DNA of 29,266 nt, taken from contig CANMPY010000002.1 of assembly GCA_947499775.1 (NCBI GenBank), positions 1 to 29,266 of the forward strand, written 5' to 3'. The translations under genes and the position numbers were made by a program. Each line of letters starts with the position of its first letter. Positions within the stretch are counted from its first letter, which is position 1. Below the pieces are notes generated by a model that worked only from the letters and a program-made list of their open reading frames with translations, searched no databases and had not been told where the DNA came from. Shown in pieces: positions 1 to 7,432 of this stretch. Source of the stretch: Bacteroidota bacterium. GTDB lineage: Bacteria > Bacteroidota > Bacteroidia > NS11-12g > UBA9320.

Positions 1-1009
1 TCGTGTAGCTAAAGAAATGGGAATATTAACCGTGGGTATTGTAACCACACCTTTTCATTTCGAGGGACCAAAAAGAAGGCTTGCAGCCGAAAAAGGGATT
101 GCAGAAATGCAAGAAGTGGTTGACTCCCTTCTTATAATATCGAATGATAGAATCAAAGAAATATTTGGTAATCTAGTTATTACCAAAGCTTTTAGTTATG
201 CTGATAATGTACTTGCAACGGCTGCCAAAGGCATTGCCGAAATTATTACCATTGCGGGCAGCATTAATGTTGATTTTGAAGATGTAAAAACTGCCATGAA
301 AGATAGTGGCGTATCCATTATGGGTAATGGGGTTTCCGAAGGTGATGGCAGAGCTTTAAAAGCTGCTGAACAGGCATTAAATTCACCGCTTCTAAACGAC
401 AATAAAATTAGTGGCGCCAGCGATTTACTCATCAATATTACGAATGGCGATGAGGAAGTGACCATGGATGAATACAGCGAAATAAATGAGTTTTTCCAAG
501 CCCAAGCTGGGATGGATGCAAATTTAAAATGCGGATTATGCTATGACTCTTCCATTGGCAATAAAATATCGGTTACGGTTATTGCAACAGGATTTTCGCG
601 AAAAGAAAACACTTATAAAGCTTTAGAAACCTCTGCTCCTGAAACGAATATGGATCAATTAAAGACCGTCTTTGAAGTCGATTCTGAGATTATTGAACCT
701 CTCTATCTTCCACTTGATGGTTCAGCCCCAATTACAAACGGCAACTATGATCCTGAAACCAGCCGCATTAAAAATATAGAACTCATTGCTAGAATTCGTG
801 ACCTGCGCGATCTTAGTCTTAGATCGAAGAGCGAATCGGGACGAGAAGAATTAGAAAATGTACCTGCTTACGAAAGGCATAAGGTAAAGTTAGACGATAT
901 TTCACATTCTTCCGAAACCCAAGTCTCTCGATTTTCGCTTATTGACGATCCTGAAAAAAAACCAGAGCTAAAGTCGAATAACTCGTTTTTACACGATAAT
1001 GTAGATTAA
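1..1009 (+). CDS. ftsZ: Cell division protein FtsZ, C-terminal part (5' end outside the window)
   Basis: FtsZ is the tubulin-like GTPase that forms the cytokinetic ring. The reading frame is open from base 2, giving RVAKEMGILTVGIVTTPF, which lies inside the GTPase domain, so the start and the GTP-binding signature are outside the window. Visible FtsZ landmarks are the FEGPKRR segment, the NxxFADN-like segment read here as AFSYADN, and the C-terminal GTPase-activating domain ending near ISVTVIATGF. An acidic, variable linker follows, then the tail NNSFLHDNVD, which matches the Bacteroidota form of the conserved C-terminal peptide that binds FtsA. The ATG at 17 is an internal methionine, not a start. 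ftsQ/ftsA are expected upstream but cannot be seen. The gene converges on the FAH-family gene. Identity is very secure; only the 5' truncation is a limit. Confidence 0.97.
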   Translation, partial: RVAKEMGILTVGIVTTPFHFEGPKRRLAAEKGIAEMQEVVDSLLIISNDRIKEIFGNLVITKAFSYADNVLATAAKGIAEIITIAGSINVDFEDVKTAMKDSGVSIMGNGVSEGDGRALKAAEQALNSPLLNDNKISGASDLLINITNGDEEVTMDEYSEINEFFQAQAGMDANLKCGLCYDSSIGNKISVTVIATGFSRKENTYKALETSAPETNMDQLKTVFEVDSEIIEPLYLPLDGSAPITNGNYDPETSRIKNIELIARIRDLRDLSLRSKSESGREELENVPAYERHKVKLDDISHSSETQVSRFSLIDDPEKKPELKSNNSFLHDNVD

Positions 1010-1021
1010 CTTTGGTTAATC
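1004..1021. terminator. Short perfect hairpin over the ftsZ stop codon
   Basis: GATTAAC-TTTG-GTTAATC is a perfect 7-bp inverted repeat with a 4-base loop, and it contains the ftsZ TAA. The stem is AT-rich and no immediate T-run follows, so it would be a weak terminator at best. Confidence 0.35.
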
Positions 1022-1114
1022 ATAATTTGAGCAGATCAATTTTTAATGTGTCTAAGTTTCTAGTTGTGCAAGTGCTTCAAAAGCGAGTTTAATGTTGCAT
1101 TTTGACAATGTGTT

Positions 1115-1137
1115 TTAAAAAAACTTTATTTTTTTAA
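1115..1137. terminator. Probable bidirectional terminator between ftsZ and the FAH-family gene
   Basis: TTAAAAAAA (1115-1123) and TTTTTTTAA (1129-1137) pair perfectly across a 5-base loop, giving A/T runs on both strands. It sits between two convergent genes and overlaps the stop codon of the minus-strand gene. The all-AT stem is unusual for an intrinsic terminator; the call rests on position and the T-runs. Confidence 0.4.
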
Positions 1138-2121
1138 GGCTAATATCGAAAAATCAGTATCTACTTTACGGATTGTATTTGATAAAAATCCTAAACCGGT
1201 AATTTCCATATCTACAACATCGCCAGGCATTAACCATTGCGGTTTAAAATTGGAATCATTTAATAATCCTGTACCATTTAATTCTAAAAAACAACCCGTA
1301 CCTACTGTACCAGAACCAATTACGTCACCTGGAAAAATATCAACTCCATAAGCACAACGCTCAATTATTTCGGCAAAAGTCCAATCCATATCTCCCATAT
1401 TTCCTTCACTTACCTTAATACCATTTACCCAACACGTCATAGCTAAATTATAAGCATTGCCTGTGTGGCCAGGTTTACATGCAATTTTATAAGGCTCCAA
1501 CTCATCAGGAGTAACCAACCATGGGCCTATTACAGTGCTAAAATCTTTCCCTTTTGCAGGGCCTAGATTAAGCAACATTTCCTCCATTTGTAAGGTACGA
1601 GCACTCATGTCGTTCATAATCATATATCCCGCAATGTACGAATCTGTTTCAGCGGCCTTCACATTTCTTCCCTTCTTGCCAATTACAATGGCAGCCTCTA
1701 ATTCAAAATCCAGTTTTTGAAAATGATCGGGCATACACCAAATTTCTCCTGGTCCTTGGATGGCATTATGATTGGTAAAATAAAAAATTGGATATTGATC
1801 AAATTCTGCAATCATTTCAACTTTCCTATTTCGCCTAGCCGAGGCCACATGCTGCCTAAATGCATAACCATCACGACAACTTGTTGGATTTGGTACCGGT
1901 GCTAATATTTCAAATTCAAGGATAGCCTTACCAAAATCAGGATCAGCCATTATCTTAATTTCTACCTCCTTGGCCATTTTCATAGCGTTTTCACCAGCCT
2001 GCAAAAAAGCAAACATGGTATCTGGTATAGCTGAATTTAAACTGTTAAGATCATAGAGAGTTTGTTCAACTAAAAGGCCTAGCTTTTGAGAATTATTTTT
2101 TTGATAGGTAATAAATTTCAT
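1126..2121 (-). CDS. Fumarylacetoacetate hydrolase (FAH) family protein
   Basis: This 331-residue protein belongs to the FAH superfamily of metal-dependent C-C hydrolases, decarboxylases and isomerases. The short N-terminal domain (about 1-75) is followed by the catalytic domain. Metal ligands are visible as E140 and E142 in KLDFELEAAIVIG and D171 in MIMNDMSAR; H91 in FRQHV is the likely general base, and LGPAKGKDF and GSGTVGTG are typical later motifs. The length and the YAFRQHV and NxxAIxGP patterns match the ~330-residue subgroup often assigned to fumarylacetoacetase in tyrosine breakdown rather than the ~420-residue eukaryote-type enzyme. No homogentisate genes are nearby, and kynurenine-pathway genes lie in the same window, so a role on a ring-cleavage product of tryptophan is an alternative. 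A -7-like box ends only five bases before the ATG. Confidence 0.88.
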   Translation of the reverse strand: MKFITYQKNNSQKLGLLVEQTLYDLNSLNSAIPDTMFAFLQAGENAMKMAKEVEIKIMADPDFGKAILEFEILAPVPNPTSCRDGYAFRQHVASARRNRKVEMIAEFDQYPIFYFTNHNAIQGPGEIWCMPDHFQKLDFELEAAIVIGKKGRNVKAAETDSYIAGYMIMNDMSARTLQMEEMLLNLGPAKGKDFSTVIGPWLVTPDELEPYKIACKPGHTGNAYNLAMTCWVNGIKVSEGNMGDMDWTFAEIIERCAYGVDIFPGDVIGSGTVGTGCFLELNGTGLLNDSNFKPQWLMPGDVVDMEITGLGFLSNTIRKVDTDFSILALKK

Positions 2122-2126
2122 TGTTG

Positions 2127-2134
2127 CAAAATTA
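2127..2134 (-). promoter_or_regulatory. -7-like promoter box (TAATTTTG) of the FAH-family gene
   Basis: On the minus strand TAATTTTG fits the Bacteroidota -7 consensus TAnnTTTG and ends five bases before the ATG at 2121, so the transcript would be almost leaderless. No TTG -33 element is visible at the usual distance, which lowers confidence. Confidence 0.4.
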
Positions 2135-2209
2135 GAGTGTTATTCTCTTATTCTCCTAAAAAACCTAAGAAAAAGATTGACGGCGTTTTTTAATTACTGC
2201 AATTAAAAG

Positions 2210-2217
2210 TATGTTTG
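2210..2217 (+). promoter_or_regulatory. -7-like promoter box (TATGTTTG) of the 2231-4096 module
   Basis: TATGTTTG matches TAnnTTTG and lies 13 bases before the ATG at 2231. The only upstream TTG (2177-2179) is too far away for a normal -33 partner. It lies close to the divergent box for the FAH-family gene. Confidence 0.4.
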
Positions 2218-2230
2218 TACTCTTCTATTT

Positions 2231-2908
2231 ATGTTCAAATTTCAATTCATTTTATGCCTTCTTTTATCCTCAGTTATTACTGAATTAAAGGCCCAGCAAC
2301 ATTTTAGATTTAAGGCAAATATTACCATTAAAGAAAAAAAAGTAGACGGTAAATTTAATTTAACAAAGGGAACTTTATATTATGACTTAAACACTCGAAA
2401 GGCTGTATATGATGTTACTTTCCCTGAAAAAGCGATTATAATAATTACGGATACAGCCTATATCACCTTTCAAAATGGTAAACGCACCACCTCTAAAGCG
2501 ATCAAGGAGTTTCTCGATTTCTCATTATTCAACCTTTGTTTAACTGGCAAACTAGATTATTATGGCCTTAAAGGTTCGCCATATACCATAACCCATACCG
2601 AAAGAGCAGACAGTATGATTATAAGCACTTGGAGTCCTCCTTCTCAGATGAAAAAGGATAAAGGAAATATTAAAGTTTCGAGCGTCAACAAAAGGCTTTT
2701 TGGTGTATTGGTTTATGATCCTAAAGGAAAAATTATATCGAAACAATTTTTCGAAGACTATACCCATATTAAAAATATTTGGATACCTACAAAGGTTGTA
2801 TCTTTCCTTTTTTTAGGCAAAGAAAAAACTACACAAATCACAGAATTTAAAAATATTGTAATAAATGAAACTGGGAACGATACTATGTATGATCACGTTT
2901 TGGATTAA
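2231..2908 (+). CDS. Secreted periplasmic protein, possibly LolA-like fold, unknown function
   Basis: I do not recognise this 225-residue protein with certainty. It starts with a clear signal peptide (FKFQFILCLLLSSVI, likely cleavage after LKA-QQ, residues 21-23). The mature part alternates short beta strands with charged turns: an early KANITIKEKKVDGKFNLTKG stretch, then GTLYYDLNTRKAVYDV, and a late part reading FFEDYTHIKNIWIPTKV. This is the kind of pattern seen in LolA-like and outer-membrane lipoprotein-sorting proteins of Bacteroidota, but no diagnostic residue proves it. The last 44 bases overlap the next gene (yidD-like) in another frame, and that gene overlaps the TPR gene, so the three are very probably one transcript and translationally coupled. 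A role in envelope assembly is inferred from this context. Confidence 0.75.
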   Translation: MFKFQFILCLLLSSVITELKAQQHFRFKANITIKEKKVDGKFNLTKGTLYYDLNTRKAVYDVTFPEKAIIIITDTAYITFQNGKRTTSKAIKEFLDFSLFNLCLTGKLDYYGLKGSPYTITHTERADSMIISTWSPPSQMKKDKGNIKVSSVNKRLFGVLVYDPKGKIISKQFFEDYTHIKNIWIPTKVVSFLFLGKEKTTQITEFKNIVINETGNDTMYDHVLD

Positions 2909-3251
2909 CCAAAATGCCATGAGTCAATCCTTAAATACGTGTTTAATTTCGAAGGACACTTTAGCGACAACCAATCATCATGTTGTTTTTTTAGATGGCC
3001 AAACGAAAGATGGTCAATCAACTATAAAATTGCTTTTCTATGTTTACAAACACTATATCTCCTCGCAAGATCAACAATCTTGTCGATTTACGCCTTCTTG
3101 TTCCGAATTTGCTTTTATTAGCATCAAAAAACATGGTTTGATTATTGGTGTTATCGATTTTTTTGATCGTTTTGCCCGATGCAATCCATTGAGCCCTGGC
3201 AATTATAAACAAGACTTTGAAAAGCAACTCTATATCGATTCGGTTGAATGA
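2865..3251 (+). CDS. yidD: YidD-family protein (membrane protein insertion efficiency factor domain) with a signal peptide
   Basis: YidD (DUF37) proteins are small membrane-associated proteins linked to YidC/Sec-dependent insertion of inner-membrane proteins. The core lies at about residues 54-113 of 128: YKHYIS, then CRFTPSCSEFA (C73, C79), the IKKHG segment, and FDRFARCNP with C106, matching the usual CRFxPTCSxYA...HG...RxxRCxP pattern. Unlike ordinary ~70-90-residue YidD, it has a hydrophobic N-terminus ending AMSQS, which looks like a cleavable signal peptide, and a ~30-residue insert before the core. The ATG at 2865 lies inside the preceding gene (44-base overlap); starting there keeps the signal peptide. 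The stop overlaps the next ATG as ATGA. It is not next to yidC, rnpA or rpmH, so it is probably a specialised paralogue. That last point is inference. Confidence 0.85.
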   Translation: MKLGTILCMITFWINQNAMSQSLNTCLISKDTLATTNHHVVFLDGQTKDGQSTIKLLFYVYKHYISSQDQQSCRFTPSCSEFAFISIKKHGLIIGVIDFFDRFARCNPLSPGNYKQDFEKQLYIDSVE

Positions 3252-4096
3252 ATAAAATAATCACGCTCTTTCTTACCCTGTTGTTTGCACAATCAAAATT
3301 ATGTGCTCAAGATGATTTGGATAAATTTCAAAGAATGGGCGACGAATTTAATGCGTCTCATAATTACGAATCAGCTATAGATGTATACGAACGGCTTTTG
3401 TTTTTTGGTGACGATGCACGCTCAAAACAAATTTATTTACCCCTTGCTAGAGCATACACGTCAATAGGCCAATTTGATCTTGCAGCAAATCATTATACCA
3501 ATGCGTATAACAACCAAACCGTAGATACCATCCGGTATGAAATATTATTCGAAAGTGCCTTGAATTACATGATGGATAAGGACACCTCACTTGCTTATTC
3601 AGAATTGCTTAATATTCCCGAATCTAAGATTAGTTTTCGAATTTATAATAAACTACAAATGATGCTTGGGGCTTTAGATTATAAGAGTGGACGCTATGCT
3701 AGTGCAAAAGATCATTTCCTTCGTATTACGGTTCTTAGCCATACGGATAAGCAAGCAATAGAATCACTTTTTAAACAATCAGCCAAAATTAACAGGCGAT
3801 ACAATCCTACTATGGTCGAATGGATGAGCATTATTCCTGGCTTGGGCAATGCGTGGTGTGGTTATTATGAAGAAAGTGCCAATGCCATTGTCCTTACAGG
3901 GGCACTTGTTTTATTATATGTCGACGTAAGTTTGAAATATAAAATTATTGATGGATTAATTACAGTATTCCCATGGTTCAATAGGTATTATAGAGGGGGA
4001 ATAAAAAAATCATATAAATTAGCAGTATTGAAGCGGGAGACCGAACAAAATAAACTTTACAATTCTTTACTTCGACTAGTTCCACCACTTAATTAA
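3248..4096 (+). CDS. Secreted/membrane TPR protein of the YidD module
   Basis: The 282-residue protein begins with a signal peptide (NKIITLFLTLLFAQSKLCAQ, cleavage about residue 20). Residues 24-165 hold helical repeats with TPR character, for example YESAIDVYERLLFFG and LARAYTSIGQFDLAANHYTN. At about 189-200 comes MVEWMSIIPGLGNAW, followed by hydrophobic segments at about 212-228 and 233-245 and then FNRYYRGGIKKSYKLAV. The IPGLG...G...(Y)YxG layout resembles the C-terminal region of DUF5683-like Bacteroidota membrane proteins. The function is unknown. Its ATG overlaps the yidD-like stop (ATGA), which points to translational coupling. Kynureninase starts eight bases after this stop, so the four genes may share a transcript, though kynureninase has no evident functional link. 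Confidence 0.78.
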   Translation: MNKIITLFLTLLFAQSKLCAQDDLDKFQRMGDEFNASHNYESAIDVYERLLFFGDDARSKQIYLPLARAYTSIGQFDLAANHYTNAYNNQTVDTIRYEILFESALNYMMDKDTSLAYSELLNIPESKISFRIYNKLQMMLGALDYKSGRYASAKDHFLRITVLSHTDKQAIESLFKQSAKINRRYNPTMVEWMSIIPGLGNAWCGYYEESANAIVLTGALVLLYVDVSLKYKIIDGLITVFPWFNRYYRGGIKKSYKLAVLKRETEQNKLYNSLLRLVPPLN

Positions 4097-4103
4097 TTCC
4101 ACC

Positions 4104-5360
4104 TTGATTCCGTTTTTCAACACCCTTGACTTTGCAAAAACACTAGATGCTTCCGATGATATAAGCCAGTTTCGTCAAAAGTTTCATTTTCCTAAACTGA
4201 ATGGCGAACAAGCTATATATTTAACGGGAAACTCTTTAGGCCTACAACCTATTACAGCCACAATGGCATTGAACCAAGAAATGACCGATTGGCAAAACTT
4301 TGGTGTTGAGGGCCATTTTCATGGAAAAAATCCATGGATGCATTATCATAAATTTTTAGCTCAAAGTGCTGCGAATATAGTTGGAGCCTTGCCTCATGAG
4401 GTGGTAGTCATGAATAACCTAACCGTTAATTTACATTTAATGTTAGTTAGTTTCTACACCCCCACCCCTACTCGTTATAAAATTATTATGGAAGCGGGTG
4501 CTTTTCCAAGCGATCAATATGCGATTGAAAGCCAAGTGAAATTTCACGGCTTTTTACCTAACGATGCCATCATCGAAATTGAACCACGCGAAGGCGAATA
4601 CCACTTAAGAACCGAAGATATTTTAGCCGTAATTGATGAACATGCCAACGAAACAGCATTAATTATGTTCAGTGGCGTTCAATACTATACCGGGCAGGCA
4701 TTCGATATGGAAACCATTGCCCGTGCAGGACATGCCAGTGGCATAAAGGTTGGATTTGATTTAGCGCATGCCGCTGGAAATATACGCTTACAGCTTCATG
4801 ACTGGAATGTGGACTTTGCGGTTTGGTGTGGGTATAAATATTTAAATTCAGGACCAGGAGGGGTTTCTGGAGTTTTTATTCACGAAAAGTATGCCAATGA
4901 CCCAACTCTTCCTCGGTTTGCCGGATGGTGGGGACATAAAGAAAGTGAACGTTTTCAGATGAAAAAAGGCTTTATCCCAGAATATGGAGCTGCAGGATGG
5001 CAATTAAGCAATGCCCCTGTATTGAGTATGTCTGTTCATAATGCAGCCTTAAAATTATTTGATGAAGCTGGCATGGAAGCTCTAACTAAAAAAAGTAAAA
5101 CTTTAACTGCGTATTTGCAGTTTGTAATTGAAGAATCAAAATTAAACTTAAATATTATAACGCCTGCCGAACAGCGCGGATGCCAACTCTCTATACTAAC
5201 CAATTCCGATGGAAAAGCCTTATTTATGCATTTGCAAAACAATGGCATTATAGCAGACTGGCGCGAACCAAATGTAATTCGTATGGCACCTGTACCGCTT
5301 TACAATTCATTTGAAGATGTATTTAAAGTTGGGGAAATTCTTCGATCGTATCGCCTGTAA
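4104..5360 (+). CDS. kynU: Kynureninase
   Basis: This PLP-dependent fold-type I enzyme cleaves kynurenine or 3-hydroxykynurenine to (3-hydroxy)anthranilate and alanine. The 418-residue length is normal. Recognisable parts are YLTGNSLGLQP (40-50), FGVEGHFHGKNPW (66-78), FPSDQYA, FDLAHAAGN with D219 and H222 near the cofactor, and WCGYKYLNSGPGG, where K245 is the Schiff-base lysine. The start is a TTG at 4104, eight bases after the preceding stop. The next in-frame ATG encodes the methionine of TATMALNQ, past the conserved GNSLGLQP, and there is no ATG or GTG between the previous stop and the TTG, so a TTG start is well supported. It supplies substrate to the dioxygenase at 11118-11648, assuming a monooxygenase elsewhere makes 3-hydroxykynurenine. 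Confidence 0.96.
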   Translation: MIPFFNTLDFAKTLDASDDISQFRQKFHFPKLNGEQAIYLTGNSLGLQPITATMALNQEMTDWQNFGVEGHFHGKNPWMHYHKFLAQSAANIVGALPHEVVVMNNLTVNLHLMLVSFYTPTPTRYKIIMEAGAFPSDQYAIESQVKFHGFLPNDAIIEIEPREGEYHLRTEDILAVIDEHANETALIMFSGVQYYTGQAFDMETIARAGHASGIKVGFDLAHAAGNIRLQLHDWNVDFAVWCGYKYLNSGPGGVSGVFIHEKYANDPTLPRFAGWWGHKESERFQMKKGFIPEYGAAGWQLSNAPVLSMSVHNAALKLFDEAGMEALTKKSKTLTAYLQFVIEESKLNLNIITPAEQRGCQLSILTNSDGKALFMHLQNNGIIADWREPNVIRMAPVPLYNSFEDVFKVGEILRSYRL

Positions 5361-5361
5361 T

Positions 5362-5718
5362 TTAGTTTACTATAAAATTACTATTTACTTGGCGACTTTC
5401 AATTCTACAATTTTTGGGGAAGCTCACAGCATCAAACAACAAACTATTAGCCATTTCTTTAGATAAATAATCTGTTTCTTTTAAAAGTTTTATCCAATAG
5501 AATGTTTCTCTTGCTTCTTTGTACGCTATTGAAAGTTTTGAAATAAAACCCGTTTTTGATTGTCCGCCAATTGCTTCTTCTACATTTGCGCCAATAGATG
5601 TGCCACTGCGAAGCATTTGTTTTGATAACACAAATTCCTTCTTTTCATAAATCAAAAATTTATAAGCATTTATAATCCTGATGGCAAATGCAAATGACTT
5701 TTCTTGTATGACATTATT
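5362..5718 (-). CDS. Four-helix-bundle (S23/IVP-type) protein, start codon missing, possibly degenerate
   Basis: Family members are small four-helix bundles first found in 23S rRNA intervening sequences and common as stand-alone genes in Bacteroidota; their function is poorly known. The core is typical: EKKEFVLSKQMLRSGTSIGA, then NVEEAIGGQSKTGFISKLS and ETFYWIKLLKETDYLS. The first ordinary start is a TTG at 5655, but the same frame continues upstream to 5718 with the typical family N-terminus NNVIQEKSFAFAIRIINAYK, and no ATG, GTG or TTG precedes it. The usual C-terminal helix (an ILTSIIKT-like stretch) is absent; the frame ends instead in SFPKNCRIESRQVNSNFIVN. It overlaps the end of the BRO gene by two bases. 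It may initiate at a rare codon, be re-initiated after the BRO stop, or be decaying. The family call is firm, but whether it is functional is unclear. Confidence 0.7.
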   Translation of the reverse strand, partial: NNVIQEKSFAFAIRIINAYKFLIYEKKEFVLSKQMLRSGTSIGANVEEAIGGQSKTGFISKLSIAYKEARETFYWIKLLKETDYLSKEMANSLLFDAVSFPKNCRIESRQVNSNFIVN

Positions 5719-6559
5719 ACTTTTTATTTTTGCTTGGGGCCTTAAGTTGCAAAGTCGATTTAGCGTTGAGGGATGAAACTACTTTTTCCCCTGTTTTAGC
5801 TTCTAATTCCTTACGGGCTACATTTGCTACATTTCCTCCTTGTTTAGCTACTTTCTTACTATCTTCAAAATTTGCCGGATTAGTAGCTGCTGAAATATCT
5901 TTTGTAGAGGCTTCGGCAAGCATATTTAAAATTAGTTCGGTGTTTGACATATTATCCCGAAGGTTTTCTTTTTTTAAACCTTTCAGTACTTTATATTCCT
6001 TGGTGGTTTGGTCGCTCCAGGCCTTTGTAATAATATCAGTAAGGGTTGCAAACTGTACCCCTGCTTTTAATCCTCTTTTTTTCCATTCATCGGTAAGCTC
6101 TTTTCTAATTTCAATGCTTTTCAAACGTTGGTTAATCCAGCTATCTGTATAACCGAGTTTCATATAGTTTTCCAAAGCCCGGTCGATGCTTAATTCAGGA
6201 TCTTGCATTTCGTCGAGCTTTTCTGCTGCAACCTGTGCTAACCAAAGCTTAAAGGGTTCGGCTTTAGGCGAAGGAATGGATTGTATTAGCCGGAAAACTT
6301 GTTCAGTATCGGCCACATCGGTCATTCGCATCTTCCCATCGCGAGCAAGCATTTTCAACCCGTGACAATTCGTCACGGTTTCATTTCCTTCTTCTTTTAA
6401 TCTTTGTTTTAACTTTCTCCAATAAGAATTGGGGGAAACGCTTTCTGTTAAAACAGCAATTACATCAATAATGGATAAAAACCATTTTTCCAGTTCCGGA
6501 TCCCAAATAGTACGGACTTTTTTTTCTTCAAATATTTTTATATCCGCTTTCTTCTCCAT
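5717..6559 (-). CDS. BRO-N domain protein (phage antirepressor-like)
   Basis: This ~280-residue protein carries an N-terminal BRO-N-like domain (about 7-110), seen in KVRTIWDPELEKWFLSIIDV, SYWRKLKQRLKEEG and FRLIQSIPSPKAEPFKLWLA. BRO-N domains occur in phage and baculovirus DNA-binding and antirepressor proteins. The C-terminal half (GYTDSWINQRLKSIEIRKEL, ENLRDNMSNTELILNMLAEA, KVAKQGGNVANVARKELE) is the conserved tail of a bacterial subgroup found in accessory regions, with some resemblance to DNA-damage-inducible protein D. The 6559 ATG is preferred; a TTG two codons upstream is the only extension. It borders a stretch of decayed genes, so it is probably the surviving member of an acquired cassette. 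Its regulatory target is unknown. Confidence 0.85.
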   Translation of the reverse strand: MEKKADIKIFEEKKVRTIWDPELEKWFLSIIDVIAVLTESVSPNSYWRKLKQRLKEEGNETVTNCHGLKMLARDGKMRMTDVADTEQVFRLIQSIPSPKAEPFKLWLAQVAAEKLDEMQDPELSIDRALENYMKLGYTDSWINQRLKSIEIRKELTDEWKKRGLKAGVQFATLTDIITKAWSDQTTKEYKVLKGLKKENLRDNMSNTELILNMLAEASTKDISAATNPANFEDSKKVAKQGGNVANVARKELEAKTGEKVVSSLNAKSTLQLKAPSKNKK

Positions 6560-6739
6560 AATCAACTACATTAATTTATTTACAGTGTAAACTTAACATT
6601 TTTTAGTATAATGCTAAATTAGAATTTTCTCACTAATTTTTTCATCTTTTTTCAGATGTTGGCATGTGGTCAACTTTGCTAGGGTTTAATAGTTGGGACT
6701 TTACTAACCTTAAAAACAAGCCATCTCTTTTATAAGCTA

Positions 6740-7077
6740 TTAGCTATAGAAAATATGTCTATCAAGTTCGTTAAGTAGGGTAATAATTTGGTCTGTTAAG
6801 TCATTTATTACAATATCTTCCGTTTTATCAAGTATTGGAAAAAGTGCAATAAATTCTCCATAATTTGTCTTGTATGTTGTAAAACCAAGTTGTGATGCGA
6901 TGTCATTAGTAGCCTTTTTAAACTTTTCGGTGGTTGACCATGTTTCTAAAGTGGTATTGTCCCTAAATGATATCGGGCTGTTTTTGAACGTTGCAAAATA
7001 TAAGTTAATCCTTCCGAAGCTATATCTTCCTGAGAACCTTTGATACGAGAATAAAACTGTCCTAAAAGTGATTGCAT
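6740..7077 (-). pseudogene. Remnant of a larger accessory gene: N-terminal and C-terminal pieces in different frames
   Basis: From the ATG at 7077 the minus strand reads MQSLLGQFYSRIKGSQEDIA then SEGLTYILQRSKTAR, which looks like a genuine protein start, but the frame stops at 6946-6948 after 43 codons. A second frame, open to its TAA at 6740-6742, reads NTTLETWSTTEKFKKATNDI, then ASQLGFTTYKTNYGEFIALF and a tail ending ITLLNELDRHIFYS, which looks like a protein C-terminus. The simplest reading is one long gene that lost its middle by deletion near 6970, joining the ends out of frame. From memory the N-terminus resembles large conserved proteins, possibly PD-(D/E)XK nuclease-like, in Bacteroidota accessory islands, but I cannot confirm the family. 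Confidence 0.6.
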
Positions 7078-7107
7078 TTTATCAAAGGTACATTCTTAAA
7101 TCTTATT

Positions 7108-7326
7108 TCATAAAATTTCCACTTTCTTAGAACTTTTTATTAAAGTTGTTTCTTCAATAGGCGCTACCATTGTCCAATAGCCCAAACCGTCTTCTTCAAA
7201 ATAAGTAAGTTGTTGTTTATAATTTTGACATTAGTAGCCAAATACTCTAATGAGTTTACCTGCTCCAATAAACAAATTAGCTTCAACTTTGTTCTCAACG
7301 ATATACTCATGAGGCCATTCTGGCAT
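7108..7326 (-). pseudogene. Decayed small conserved hypothetical gene (MPEWPHEYIV family) with an in-frame stop
   Basis: The frame from ATG 7326 reads MPEWPHEYIVENKVEANLFI and continues to FGY, meets TAA at 7231-7233, and then resumes in the same frame with CQNYKQQLTYFEEDGLGYWT followed by MVAPIEETTLI, ending at TGA 7108-7110. The PEWPHEYIV start, the YFEEDGLGYWTM block and the EETT motif are those of a small conserved hypothetical family (~100 residues or more) often found near restriction or defence genes. A single nonsense codon interrupts an otherwise colinear sequence, the usual N-terminal leader is absent, and the tail after EETT is short. It lies directly upstream of the other remnant, in the same direction. 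The original function is unknown. Confidence 0.7.
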
Positions 7327-7432
7327 TGTCTTAAAAAATACCAAATTACGTTTAAATCGAAGTCTTTAAGTTTAGTATTGTATAGTTTCGCGGCGAAGTT
7401 TAATTGAATTACCGCTACCTAAAACCTAAGCC

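Larger units (their letters stand above)
6560..7432. other. 873-base stretch without an intact gene; holds two minus-strand gene remnants
   Basis: No convincing intact reading frame crosses this stretch on either strand. The minus strand carries two remnants, listed separately (6740-7077 and 7108-7326). 6560-6739 is AT-rich upstream DNA of the BRO gene without a clear TAnnTTTG box. 7333-7432 shows nothing recognisable. Confidence 0.7.

Noticed and set aside
7210..7407. 65-codon plus-strand reading frame in the gene-poor stretch
   Set aside because: It is antisense to the MPEWPHEYIV remnant, has no family-like features, and its composition looks like chance.
5362..7432. Complete prophage or insertion sequence
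   Set aside because: No integrase, transposase, structural phage gene, terminal inverted repeat or target duplication was found; only a BRO-N gene, an S23-type gene and remnants are present.
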